64,000 nucleotides of DNA, taken from positions 124,001-188,000 of the forward strand of contig CAJTQI010000003.1 in NCBI GenBank assembly GCA_910578645.1, in the 5' to 3' direction. The notes under the pieces were generated by a model. The model was given only the letters and a program-made list of their open reading frames with translations, was not told the DNA's origin and ran no database searches. Source of the stretch: an uncultured Lachnospiraceae bacterium. Its GTDB lineage: Bacteria > Bacillota > Clostridia > Lachnospirales > Lachnospiraceae. Of the stretch, positions 25,540 through 33,084 are shown piece after piece. The position numbers were made by a program, and so were the translations under genes. Each line of letters starts with the position of its first letter. The first letter of the stretch is position 1.

Positions 25540-26178
25540 ATGATACAATACAGTAGTAATGATATGGCAAAATTAGGCTGTAATGCATGCAGCGGCTGCA
25601 GTGCGTGCTGCAAGAGCATGGGCCAGTCAATTTTATTGGACCCATATGATATTTATCAGATACAGGCGGCAACGGGGTTGGGGTTTGCACAGCTTATGCA
25701 AGGGCAGGCCGAGCTGCATGTGGAAGAAGGTTTGATTCTTCCTTCATTGAAGATGCAGGAAGACACGGATGCCTGTGGTTTCCTGGATAGGGAAGGAAGA
25801 TGCAGCATCCATGCATATCGTCCCGGTCTGTGCAGGCTCTTTCCGCTTGGCAGAAGATACGAAGGAGATAAATTGTGGTATTTTGTGTTGGAAGACGCCT
25901 GCCAGGTGCAGAATCGCACAAAAGTGAAGATTAAGAAATGGCTGGATGTGAAGTCCCTTACTGATTATGAGCGGTTTCTTGTTTTGTGGCATGATTTGCG
26001 CAGGCGTATTCAGGAACAGATTCTTGAGCGGCGTTCGGATACCTATGCGCAGAAGATAAATGTGGATATACTGCAAATATTTTACCAGACGCCCTATGAT
26101 GTGGCGGTGGATTTCTATTCCCAGTTTCGGGGGCGCATGGGGCAGATGGAATCCGTATCCTTGGACATCATTTTGTAA
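25540..26178 (+). CDS. YkgJ-type cysteine-cluster protein
   Basis: 212 residues. The N-terminal cluster CNACSGCSACCKSMG together with CGFLDREGRCSIHAYRPGLCRLFPLG are the conserved cysteines of the YkgJ/UPF0153 family, thought to bind a metal or Fe-S cluster. The C-terminal half is helical. Function is unknown. It starts 33 bp after the esterase and may be co-transcribed. GGGGCGGAAAC lies before the ATG. Confidence 0.88.
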   Translation: MIQYSSNDMAKLGCNACSGCSACCKSMGQSILLDPYDIYQIQAATGLGFAQLMQGQAELHVEEGLILPSLKMQEDTDACGFLDREGRCSIHAYRPGLCRLFPLGRRYEGDKLWYFVLEDACQVQNRTKVKIKKWLDVKSLTDYERFLVLWHDLRRRIQEQILERRSDTYAQKINVDILQIFYQTPYDVAVDFYSQFRGRMGQMESVSLDIIL

Positions 26179-26189
26179 TTTCATAGATG

Positions 26190-26312
26190 CTACCTTCAGT
26201 GAACAAAGGATATTGGTTATAAATGGATACAGTAGGGTATGCTAATCATGATTAGGTATTCTCAGTGGACAAAGAGACACAGGGCGTGTGACCTTTTGTT
26301 CACTGAGAGTAG
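26190..26312. repeat. Small inverted-repeat element (about 123 bp), MITE-like
   Basis: Ends are CTACCTTCAGTGAACAAAGG and the near-exact complement of CCTTTTGTTCACTGAGAGTA. Inside are the palindrome CTAATCATGATTAG (26242-26255) and a third related site CTCAGTGGACAAAG (26261-26274). Single ends of the same type occur at 30526-30545 and 59827-59845. It contains no ORF, so any movement would need a transposase elsewhere. Confidence 0.6.
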
Positions 26313-26362
26313 GTGACGACGGTACAGATTTCATAATTTAAACAGAAAGGTGTATAAAGACA

Positions 26363-26854
26363 GTGATAAAAACAGGAAAAGTAATGGCTTATATTGGTAT
26401 GATTGTAGTACTGGCATTTCTCTGCACGGCCTGCGGCAAGACGGAAGAAAAGAGCGATAACCTGGAAGGCAGTTTGACAGAGATTATGGCAGGGCTTTAT
26501 GAGAAGGCAGACTTGTCGGAAGATTTCAGGGCAGGGATGGACAGCTTCGAGACTTACGAGATGACGGCAGACCTCAATGCGTCGATACTGGGAACTGATG
26601 AAATTTCGTATACGGAAGGGGTTGCATCCGTTCCGATGATTTCTCCGAATGCCTATCAGTGCGTGCTTTTAAGAGTGGAACAAGAGCAGGTAGATACGGT
26701 GAAACAGCAGCTTAAGGATAATGCGGACTTAAATAAGTGGGTCTGTGTCAGTGCGGAGACGATGCTCATTGAGAGCAGAGGCGATGTGATTTTCTTTATT
26801 ATGGGAGATAGCGATACGGTTTATGCGATGAACAGTGCGTTCCAGGAGTATTGA
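26363..26854 (+). CDS. Predicted lipoprotein of unknown function
   Basis: 163 residues from a GTG start. A signal peptide ends in the lipobox LCTAC (residues about 20-24), followed by GKTEEKSDN, so it should be lipid-anchored on the outer face of the membrane. The mature part is about 140 residues and contains ASVPMISPNAYQCVLLRVE and a FFIMGDSDTVYAMNSAF end, a pattern seen in DUF4358-type proteins. It starts 51 bp after the inverted-repeat element. Function is not known. Confidence 0.75.
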   Translation: MIKTGKVMAYIGMIVVLAFLCTACGKTEEKSDNLEGSLTEIMAGLYEKADLSEDFRAGMDSFETYEMTADLNASILGTDEISYTEGVASVPMISPNAYQCVLLRVEQEQVDTVKQQLKDNADLNKWVCVSAETMLIESRGDVIFFIMGDSDTVYAMNSAFQEY

Positions 26855-26905
26855 TAGGCCGGGACAGAGAAGACTGTCAGATATTTAAAAATTTTTTTCA
26901 ATTTT

Positions 26906-26934
26906 TGAAAGGATATTTGCCCGTCGAGCGTATT
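26906..26934 (+). promoter_or_regulatory. Candidate ECF-type promoter of the His-rich peptide gene
   Basis: TGAAAG, 17 bases, CGTATT, 42 bases before the ATG. There is no sigma-A type TATAAT here, and the -35 resembles ECF -35 boxes. It could be read by the sigma factor encoded just downstream, giving autoregulation; this is inference. Confidence 0.45.
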
Positions 26935-26976
26935 ACTTATGAAACGGTAAATAAGACAAAGTTCGGAGGCGGAGAC

Positions 26977-27234
26977 ATGAAAAGAAGATTGGCAAAGATT
27001 ATTGCAACAATGGCAATAGCAGGAGTTGTTTTGGTGAACACGGATGTTGTGGCAGAGGCTCATCATTCGGGTTTCTCAAATGCACAGGGACAGATTGGAT
27101 ATTGTTATCAGGATGGAAGCTGTGACGTTAATGGTGTGTGCCAGAATGGAACTTCTTGTGACGGGTCGGTGCACCATGCGCAGACATATAACGGAGGCGG
27201 CTCAGGACATCACAGGTCAGGACACCATCATTAA
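26977..27234 (+). CDS. Small secreted His-rich peptide
   Basis: 85 residues. A signal peptide (MKRRLAKIIATMAIAGVVL ... VVAEA) is followed by a mature part of about 58 residues with nine or more histidines (HHSGF, VHHAQ, GHHRSGHHH) and four cysteines (CYQDGSCDVNGVCQNGTSC). GGAGGCGGAG sits just before the ATG at 26977, which rules out the longer upstream frame. It is followed by a terminator and then by an ECF sigma gene. The composition suggests metal binding outside the membrane. I know no characterised relative. Confidence 0.75.
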   Translation: MKRRLAKIIATMAIAGVVLVNTDVVAEAHHSGFSNAQGQIGYCYQDGSCDVNGVCQNGTSCDGSVHHAQTYNGGGSGHHRSGHHH

Positions 27235-27252
27235 ATATAGGTATCCGGTCGG

Positions 27253-27284
27253 AAACCTCGCAGTTTACTGCGGGGTTTTTGGTA
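27253..27284 (+). terminator. Terminator/attenuator between the His-rich peptide and sigma genes
   Basis: AACCTCGCAG / CTGCGGGGTT (one G-U) around TTTA, followed by TTTTT. Incomplete termination would give much more peptide mRNA than sigma mRNA. Confidence 0.75.
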
Positions 27285-27313
27285 TGTGTGGGAACAAAAG
27301 GGGAGGGAAACCT

Positions 27314-27793
27314 TTGAAAAGTGCAGAAGATGTGAACCGTGTCATAGATGATTATGCGGATATGGTGCGGAGGATATGTTTCGTACATTTAAAAAATAAG
27401 CATGACACGGAGGATGTATTTCAGGATGTATACATGAAATATATGCTTCGGGAGGATTCCTTTGAGAGTAAAGAACATGAAAAGGCGTGGTTTATCAGGG
27501 TAACAATCAATGCATGCACAGACTGGCTTCGGTATTTTTCGCGCAGAAGCTGGGTGCCGTTAGAAGTAATCGACGAAGAAAGGCAGGTATTGGAGGATAA
27601 GTCTGCGGGCGTGTTGGAAGCAGTCCTGGGGCTTCCTGAAAAATATCGCAATACCGTATATTTATATTACTATGAAGGATATTCTGCAGTGGAGATTGCA
27701 GGTATACTCGGGAGGAAAGAAAATACCGTATATACATGGCTTGCAAGGGCAAAAAATATATTGCGGGAAAGATTAGGAGGTGAATGGGAATGA
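27314..27793 (+). CDS. ECF-type RNA polymerase sigma factor
   Basis: 159 residues from a TTG start at 27314, placed by the AGGGGAGGGA ribosome site 7-9 bases upstream. Region 2 is visible in HDTEDVFQDVYMKYMLR and WFIRVTINACTDWLRYF; region 4 in LPEKYRNTVYLYYYEGYSAV and ILGRKENTVYTWLARAKNIL. It overlaps the anti-sigma gene by four bases (ATGA), the usual sign of a sigma/anti-sigma pair. It should direct transcription of a small regulon including, perhaps, the His-rich peptide. Confidence 0.92.
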   Translation: MKSAEDVNRVIDDYADMVRRICFVHLKNKHDTEDVFQDVYMKYMLREDSFESKEHEKAWFIRVTINACTDWLRYFSRRSWVPLEVIDEERQVLEDKSAGVLEAVLGLPEKYRNTVYLYYYEGYSAVEIAGILGRKENTVYTWLARAKNILRERLGGEWE

Positions 27794-28521
27794 ATATCAT
27801 TAAAGAAAGCATGGAAAAGATACAGGCGTCAGAAGAATTGAAACAGTCCACGTTGCTGTATCTGGATATGCAGCGGGGCAAGAAGCGCAGTTTCAGGACC
27901 CATTCCATTGTAGTATATGTTTTGACAGCGGCGTGTCTGTTTTTCCTGTTGGGAATAGGAGGATATTCTGTTTACAGGAAACCGGTCTCCTATATAAGTA
28001 TTGACGTGAATCCTTCCATAGAAATCGGAATAAACCGTTTTCAGAAAGTGGTGTCCGTGGATGCTTACAATGCGGACGGGTGGGGGATACTTGAGCACGT
28101 ATCGTTAAAAAACATTTCTTATACGAAAGCCATCGACAGGCTGCTAAACGATGAAGATTATAGTCATTTTCTGGCGGAGGACTCTTTCGTAGTCATCACG
28201 ATAGTCTCCGATGATTCGGATGCAATCATAGAAACAATCGACGCGGACGAATCTTTGCGTGTATATAAAGCGAAAACATATATCAGCGACAGAGCCTGCA
28301 TGGAGGAGGCCCATCAGCATGAAATGTCTTTTGGCAAGTACCGGGCCTATCAGGAACTTTCACAGTATGATGACAATATCACGGTGGAAGATTGCCATGG
28401 CATGACGATGGGGGAAATCCATAGCCGAATCGCAAGCTGCCAGAATCATAACGGGGCAGGCGCAGGGCACACAGGTGTAAAACAAAACCATCATGAAGGA
28501 CATCATGATGGCAGAAAATAG
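27790..28521 (+). CDS. RsgI-like transmembrane anti-sigma factor with His-rich tail
   Basis: 243 residues. A cytoplasmic N-terminus of about 38 residues should hold the sigma factor; one membrane helix follows (VVYVLTAACLFFLLGIGGYS); outside comes YISIDVNPSIEIGINRF, the RsgI-family segment in which the chain is cut between Asn and Pro. The external domain is about 170 residues and ends in a His-rich tail (CQNHNGAG ... HHEGHHDGRK). The tail echoes the composition of the secreted peptide two genes upstream, hinting at a shared metal ligand. The ATG at 27790 has AGGAGGTG eight bases upstream. Confidence 0.85.
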   Translation: MNIIKESMEKIQASEELKQSTLLYLDMQRGKKRSFRTHSIVVYVLTAACLFFLLGIGGYSVYRKPVSYISIDVNPSIEIGINRFQKVVSVDAYNADGWGILEHVSLKNISYTKAIDRLLNDEDYSHFLAEDSFVVITIVSDDSDAIIETIDADESLRVYKAKTYISDRACMEEAHQHEMSFGKYRAYQELSQYDDNITVEDCHGMTMGEIHSRIASCQNHNGAGAGHTGVKQNHHEGHHDGRK

Positions 28522-28561
28522 AATGCGTATGTATATTATATGCTATAAAGAAATAAAAAAA

Positions 28562-28634
28562 TGGAGATAGCGAGACTCGAACTCGTGACCTATACGTTGC
28601 GAACGTATCGCTCTCCCAACTGAGCTATATCCCC
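28562..28634 (-). tRNA. tRNA-Ala (anticodon CGC)
   Basis: On the minus strand the cloverleaf is complete: acceptor GGGGATA / TATCTCC with the alanine identity pair G3-U70, D arm GCTC-AGTTGGGA-GAGC, anticodon stem ATACG / CGTAT with loop TTCGCAA (anticodon CGC), a five-base variable loop and a TTCGAGT T-loop. One T-stem pair (49-65) is A-C. The CCA end is not encoded. It reads GCG codons and stands alone, with a T-rich stretch downstream. Confidence 0.93.
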
Positions 28635-28724
28635 ATACATGCATTATAGCATATCTGGGAAGGAATGCAAGAAGAATAAATGGTTACCGTACAATGTTTG
28701 CGGTTTAGAAAGGATAATTAGAAA

Positions 28725-29927
28725 ATGAATACGACGAATTACCAGATTGTCCCACTTCCTAAAGAACAGTGGAAGGATACTGTCATACCTATGCGGTATA
28801 CGACAGAGGAATATTATGATGTGGACATGAAGAAAGTGCCCGACGGATACGATATCGCTATCCATAAATGCAAGCTGGATAAGCCCATATCCCATTATCC
28901 CGAAGAGTATGATTTCCCGGACAAGTTGTACCAGGAGCACTGGGAGAAAGCCTATGCATGGGGCATTGTCGAGGAAAAGGAGGGCGGACGGGAGTTGACA
29001 GCCTGCATTGAGACATGTCCGGAAGAGTGGAGCAACCGGCTTATGGTCACGGAATTATGGGTCCATGAGAAGCACAGACGGCAGGGAATTGGACATGCGC
29101 TTATGTCGGTGGCGAAACAGCAGGCCGTCCTGGAACACCGCCGGGCGGTGATTTTAGAGACGCAGTCCTGTAATGTGGGTGCCATCAGTTTCTATCACAA
29201 GGAAGGATTTGAACCCATTGGTTTTGACACATGCTGCTATAGTAACCGTGATGTGGAGAGAAAAGAAGTGCGCATCGATATGGGATATTTTCCGCGGCGC
29301 AGGCAGAAAGTGACGAGAGGGGAAGTCGTTATCCGCAAGGAAGAACCAAGCGATTACCATAAGACAGAAGAGGTGGTGCTGAGAGCATTTTGGAATAAGC
29401 ACCGGACAGGATGTAACGAGCATTTTCTTGTCCATAGAATGCGGCAAAGCGATGCATATTTGCCGGGATTGTCCAGGGTAGCCGTGGTTGACGGTGAGAT
29501 TGTTGGAGTCATCTGTTATAGTAAAGCCTGGCTGAGAAACGGAGGCAATACAAAAGAGATTCTTGTTTTCGGGCCGCTGTGTGTGGCTCCTGAATGGCAG
29601 GGATGCGGCGTAGGCGGGTTGCTGCTTGAGGAGACATTGGGGCTTGCCAGAGAAGCAGGATACCCGGGTGTGGTCATCTTCGGCGAGCCGGACTACTATC
29701 CCAGATATGGCTTTCAAGTATGCAGCCGGTTTGGAATATCGACGGCGGAGGGGAAAAACTTTGACGCATTTATGGGGATAGAACTTGAGGAAAACGGACT
29801 TTCCGGGATAGGTGGAAGGTTTTATATTCCGGAATTTTTTGAAGATTTACCGGAAGAGGAGAATGAGGAATTTACGAAAGGGTTCCAAGCGCCTCCCAGG
29901 CAGAGATTTCCCTGCCAGTGGGATTAG
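28725..29927 (+). CDS. Protein with two GNAT acetyltransferase domains
   Basis: 400 residues made of two GNAT folds. The first (about 1-185) has the acetyl-CoA motif HEKHRRQGIGHALM and the NVGAISFYHKEGFEP ending. The second (about 200-345) resembles the YhbS group, with VAPEWQGCGVGGLLLEETL and YYPRYGFQVCSRFGI. Both motif A loops look intact, so both halves could be active. Acceptor substrates cannot be told from sequence. The 3' end overlaps that of the convergent SGNH hydrolase by four bases. Confidence 0.88.
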   Translation: MNTTNYQIVPLPKEQWKDTVIPMRYTTEEYYDVDMKKVPDGYDIAIHKCKLDKPISHYPEEYDFPDKLYQEHWEKAYAWGIVEEKEGGRELTACIETCPEEWSNRLMVTELWVHEKHRRQGIGHALMSVAKQQAVLEHRRAVILETQSCNVGAISFYHKEGFEPIGFDTCCYSNRDVERKEVRIDMGYFPRRRQKVTRGEVVIRKEEPSDYHKTEEVVLRAFWNKHRTGCNEHFLVHRMRQSDAYLPGLSRVAVVDGEIVGVICYSKAWLRNGGNTKEILVFGPLCVAPEWQGCGVGGLLLEETLGLAREAGYPGVVIFGEPDYYPRYGFQVCSRFGISTAEGKNFDAFMGIELEENGLSGIGGRFYIPEFFEDLPEEENEEFTKGFQAPPRQRFPCQWD

Positions 29928-30454
29928 CTAAGAACGGCTTCGGCGATGACAGCCGCCGCCAATTGCGAGCCGACAGAGGAGGCGTGTTGCCCGTCTTGGG
30001 CATACAATTCCTCCTCGGGATGTTCCCTATGATATTGCCACCAGCGTTCTCCTACCGGGGCTAGTATGCAGCCTGTTTTGGCCTGCAGCATCCGGTAGGC
30101 GTTGCTCATATGTTCCTGTGCCGCTTCACCGTCATTTTTGGTGGTCCATGTCATATACAAAACCGGTTGTGCTCCTGCTTCCCGTACCCATTGGATGAGC
30201 TTTTCACCGCTCTGGGACATGACTGCCAGGTCTCCCATAGGATGTGCCGTATGTTGTAGCACAACCGTGTCGTATCCGCCATATAAAATATTGAACCGTA
30301 CTTCCGGTTCTTCTATATGGAAATCCCAGCCTTTTCCTCCATGGGCCAGCATAGTCACTTCCACATCCGTGCCTTTGGAACGGCAGATATCCGCAAACAT
30401 ATGGGGCATATCATTGTAGTAAGTGTGGCTGTTGCCGATAAACAGAACTCTCAT
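29924..30454 (-). CDS. SGNH/GDSL hydrolase
   Basis: 176 residues. Block I is VLFIGNSHTYYNDMP with the catalytic Ser; the Gly is in AHGGKGWDF; the C-terminal DGQHASSVGS supplies the Asp-x-x-His pair. It should be an esterase or acylhydrolase. No signal peptide. GAAAGGAGAAAACA precedes the ATG. It is transcribed toward the tandem GNAT gene. Confidence 0.88.
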   Translation of the reverse strand: MRVLFIGNSHTYYNDMPHMFADICRSKGTDVEVTMLAHGGKGWDFHIEEPEVRFNILYGGYDTVVLQHTAHPMGDLAVMSQSGEKLIQWVREAGAQPVLYMTWTTKNDGEAAQEHMSNAYRMLQAKTGCILAPVGERWWQYHREHPEEELYAQDGQHASSVGSQLAAAVIAEAVLS

Positions 30455-30827
30455 TGTTTTCTCCTTTCATCATTCCTTCAAATAAATGGCAGTGCTTTAT
30501 ACTGCGTTTTATCCATTGAAGGTAGCCTTTGTCCACTGAGGGTAGTGTAACATTCTGAGGCAAAGAGAACAAGTCATGTTCGCAAACATTGTAGTGTCCA
30601 ATCGTAATTATAAAAAGAAGATAAACAAGGCGTCTGCGGTTTTGGCTGCAGGCGTTTTTACTTTTTATTTTAGTCGTGTGAGCCGAAATTTCCGACAGCG
30701 TAAAATAAACATGATTTTGAGCAAAAACAGTAAAAGAAGGGGTAATATTTATGTTAAAATAAATCATATACGGTTAAAAGATAACAGGAAGATAAAGCGC
30801 CAATAATAATACAGTAAGGAGATGAAG
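30455..30827. other. Intergenic region with repeat end and orphan terminator
   Basis: About 370 bp. It holds one end of the 26.2-kb inverted-repeat element (30526-30545), a related TCCATTGAAGGTAG just before it, and a plus-strand terminator at 30629-30659 with no recognisable gene in front. A 76-codon frame from 30576 runs through the terminator and is not credible. A small RNA is possible. Confidence 0.4.
30629..30659 (+). terminator. Terminator-like hairpin without an assigned gene
   Basis: GGCGTCTGC / GCAGGCGTT (wobble pairs) followed by TTTTTAC and TTTTTATTTT. The upstream plus-strand DNA for 700 bp has only a minus-strand gene, so the transcript it ends is unknown. Confidence 0.55.
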
Positions 30828-32750
30828 ATGTTTACTCTCAAGACAATCATCAGTCGGTACATGCGGCGGCTTACCAGTATCCTGATTGTGATGATATTGA
30901 CTGTCATTGTATGTATTCAAATAAATAATGAACACGGACAGGCGTATGAAGATGCGATGACTACCTTTTTCCAGATAGAGCAGCTTTTGGTTCAAAACCA
31001 GGAGGAATTAAGCGAAATCAGGGAGGAATACAGCAGAACATGCCTGCATAATGCGGAAGCGATTGCCTATATGATACAGAATCATCCGGAAGTTTTGGAG
31101 AATCTGGAAGAACTGGAAAAAATAGCTGTTTTTATGGAAGTGGATGAAATCCATATTTTTGACAGGTCCGGGCGTATTTATGCAGGGACGCATCCGCAAT
31201 ATTATGACTATACATTTGATTCAGGCGAGCAGATGATGTTTTTTAAGCCTATGTTAGAAGATAAATCTTTGAAGCTTGTACAGGAGATTACGCCCAATAC
31301 GGCGGAGGCTAAGATGATGCAGTATTCGGCATTGTGGAGCCGGAACGGAGAATTTATAGTGCAGGTGGGTATGGAGCCGGTTAATGTCATGAAGGCGGCT
31401 AAGAAGAATGAATTGTCTTTTTTGTTTTCTCTGCTCAGAGTCAACCCGGAAGCAGATTATTATGCGGTAGACATAGAAAGCGGAGAAATCGTAGGCTCCA
31501 CGGCGTTAGAATGTGTGGGGAAGAACATTGCGGGAATCGGTTTGGCGCTCAACAAAATTAAGGACCAGGAAGGATTCCATGCCCAGATAAATGGTGGAAG
31601 GGCATACTGCGTGTTTAAGAAAGCCGGCTCGAATTATATAGGGAGGATTATTTCGAGTCGTGAGCTTTACAAGAGGGTTCCATCCGTCACGGTAATGATT
31701 ACGGTTTGCCTGATTATGATAGCGCTGATTTTGTCTCATGCCGTGACCAGATATATGAATAAGTATGTGGTAGACGGTATCCACAGCATTAATGAGAAGT
31801 TACATATGATTGCCGGGGGAAATCTTGACGAGATAGTTGATAGCCATAGCAGTGTGGAATTTTCGCAGTTGAGCAGCTATATTAACATGATGAAGAACAG
31901 CCTTTTGAATTATAATGAAAAGATGTCCTATGTCTTAAGCAAAACAAATATGTATATAGGCGTGTATGAGTACAATGAATATATGAAGAGGGTGCGTTTT
32001 ACAGAGTATGTACCCAGGATACTAATGCTTGGCAGTGTGGAATGTGAGAAGCTGTCTTCTGACTATAAAGCATTCAAAGCATTTATCGACAGGCTGCGGG
32101 GACACTCGGCGGCGGATGAACCCGGCGTATTTGAATTGGACGGACGCTATGTGAAGTTGGAAGAGAGCAGTGACGGAGGCGGAGTCTTTGGCGTTGTAAT
32201 TGATGTGACGGATGAAGTGCAGAGGCGTAAGCAGATTGAGAATGAAAGAGATATTGATTTGCTTACAGGGCTTTATAACCGGCGGGGCATAGACATGAGA
32301 ATTGAAAAGATGCTGCGGGCGCCGGAAGGGGTTGGGCACAGTGCGCTTGTCATGGTCGATGCCGACAATTTGAAGACGATTAATGATACATACGGACATG
32401 AGATGGGGGATGCGTACTTAAAAGAAATTGCCAGGCTTATTTCAGCGCTAGATGCACGGCACTGTGTGGCTGCCAGACTGGGAGGGGATGAGTTTGTCCT
32501 GTTTTTATATCAATATGACGAAGAAAAGATGTTAAGTGACGCTATATCCAGGCTTGATGATATCCAAACGTGCAGTCATGTGGATTTGCCGGACGGCGGC
32601 AGTGTTCCAATCCGGTTTTCCTTCGGCTATAGGCTAGTGGAAGAAGGGATAGATTATCAGACACTGTTGAAGGAGGCTGACGAGAAAATGTATGAATATA
32701 AACGGGAGCGAAAAAAGAGGGACAACAAAATTCTTATTCCGGGAAAGTGA
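30828..32750 (+). CDS. Membrane-bound diguanylate cyclase (dCACHE-HAMP-GGDEF)
   Basis: 640 residues. Helix 1 is at about 17-33, an extracellular sensor domain at about 35-280, helix 2 at about 286-306, then a HAMP linker (YMNKYVVDGIHSINEKLHMI), a PAS-like region, and a C-terminal GGDEF domain with intact ARLGGDEFVLFL near residue 552. It should make cyclic di-GMP in response to an external ligand. The ATG at 30828 is six bases after AAGGAG; the one at 30822 touches that site. It ends 17 bp inside the convergent YolD gene. Confidence 0.93.
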   Translation: MFTLKTIISRYMRRLTSILIVMILTVIVCIQINNEHGQAYEDAMTTFFQIEQLLVQNQEELSEIREEYSRTCLHNAEAIAYMIQNHPEVLENLEELEKIAVFMEVDEIHIFDRSGRIYAGTHPQYYDYTFDSGEQMMFFKPMLEDKSLKLVQEITPNTAEAKMMQYSALWSRNGEFIVQVGMEPVNVMKAAKKNELSFLFSLLRVNPEADYYAVDIESGEIVGSTALECVGKNIAGIGLALNKIKDQEGFHAQINGGRAYCVFKKAGSNYIGRIISSRELYKRVPSVTVMITVCLIMIALILSHAVTRYMNKYVVDGIHSINEKLHMIAGGNLDEIVDSHSSVEFSQLSSYINMMKNSLLNYNEKMSYVLSKTNMYIGVYEYNEYMKRVRFTEYVPRILMLGSVECEKLSSDYKAFKAFIDRLRGHSAADEPGVFELDGRYVKLEESSDGGGVFGVVIDVTDEVQRRKQIENERDIDLLTGLYNRRGIDMRIEKMLRAPEGVGHSALVMVDADNLKTINDTYGHEMGDAYLKEIARLISALDARHCVAARLGGDEFVLFLYQYDEEKMLSDAISRLDDIQTCSHVDLPDGGSVPIRFSFGYRLVEEGIDYQTLLKEADEKMYEYKRERKKRDNKILIPGK

Positions 32751-33084
32751 CTTCCAATATATCATCAAAGCAAATCTTTGTATTGACAATCTGCAACAGA
32801 CGTCCGGATTCGTCGATGCGTGCCACCATACCTGTTAGTTTGACATATTCGCCCTTGTGAAAGTAGACTACGGAAGCGATTCGACCCTTACTTAGACCGT
32901 GCATTGCGCGGTCTAATGTTTCTGCCATTTCCTCAGAAAGTTCTATTTTGGGAACCGTGATTTTCTCCTTGGCAGACAATGCGTCTGGCAGCCCTTTTAG
33001 CGCCGCGAAAGGCATGAACTGTTTTGCGCGCTCTTCGATGGGCATTTTGTTTCTTGGCTTATTCCCCACTTTTGTGTCCTCCAA
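32734..33084 (-). CDS. YolD-like protein
   Basis: 116 residues. The middle matches the YolD family (RAKQFMPFAALKGLPDAL; the Sm-like C-terminus GEYVKLTGMVARIDESGRLL). YolD proteins sit beside Y-family polymerases in Firmicutes and are thought to modulate them. It overlaps the polymerase gene by 26 bp and its end overlaps the convergent diguanylate cyclase gene by 17 bp. Confidence 0.9.
   Translation of the reverse strand: MEDTKVGNKPRNKMPIEERAKQFMPFAALKGLPDALSAKEKITVPKIELSEEMAETLDRAMHGLSKGRIASVVYFHKGEYVKLTGMVARIDESGRLLQIVNTKICFDDILEVTFPE

Noticed and set aside
30576..30806. 76-codon basic frame before the membrane diguanylate cyclase
   Set aside because: It runs straight through a terminator hairpin and its T-runs, and has no ribosome site.
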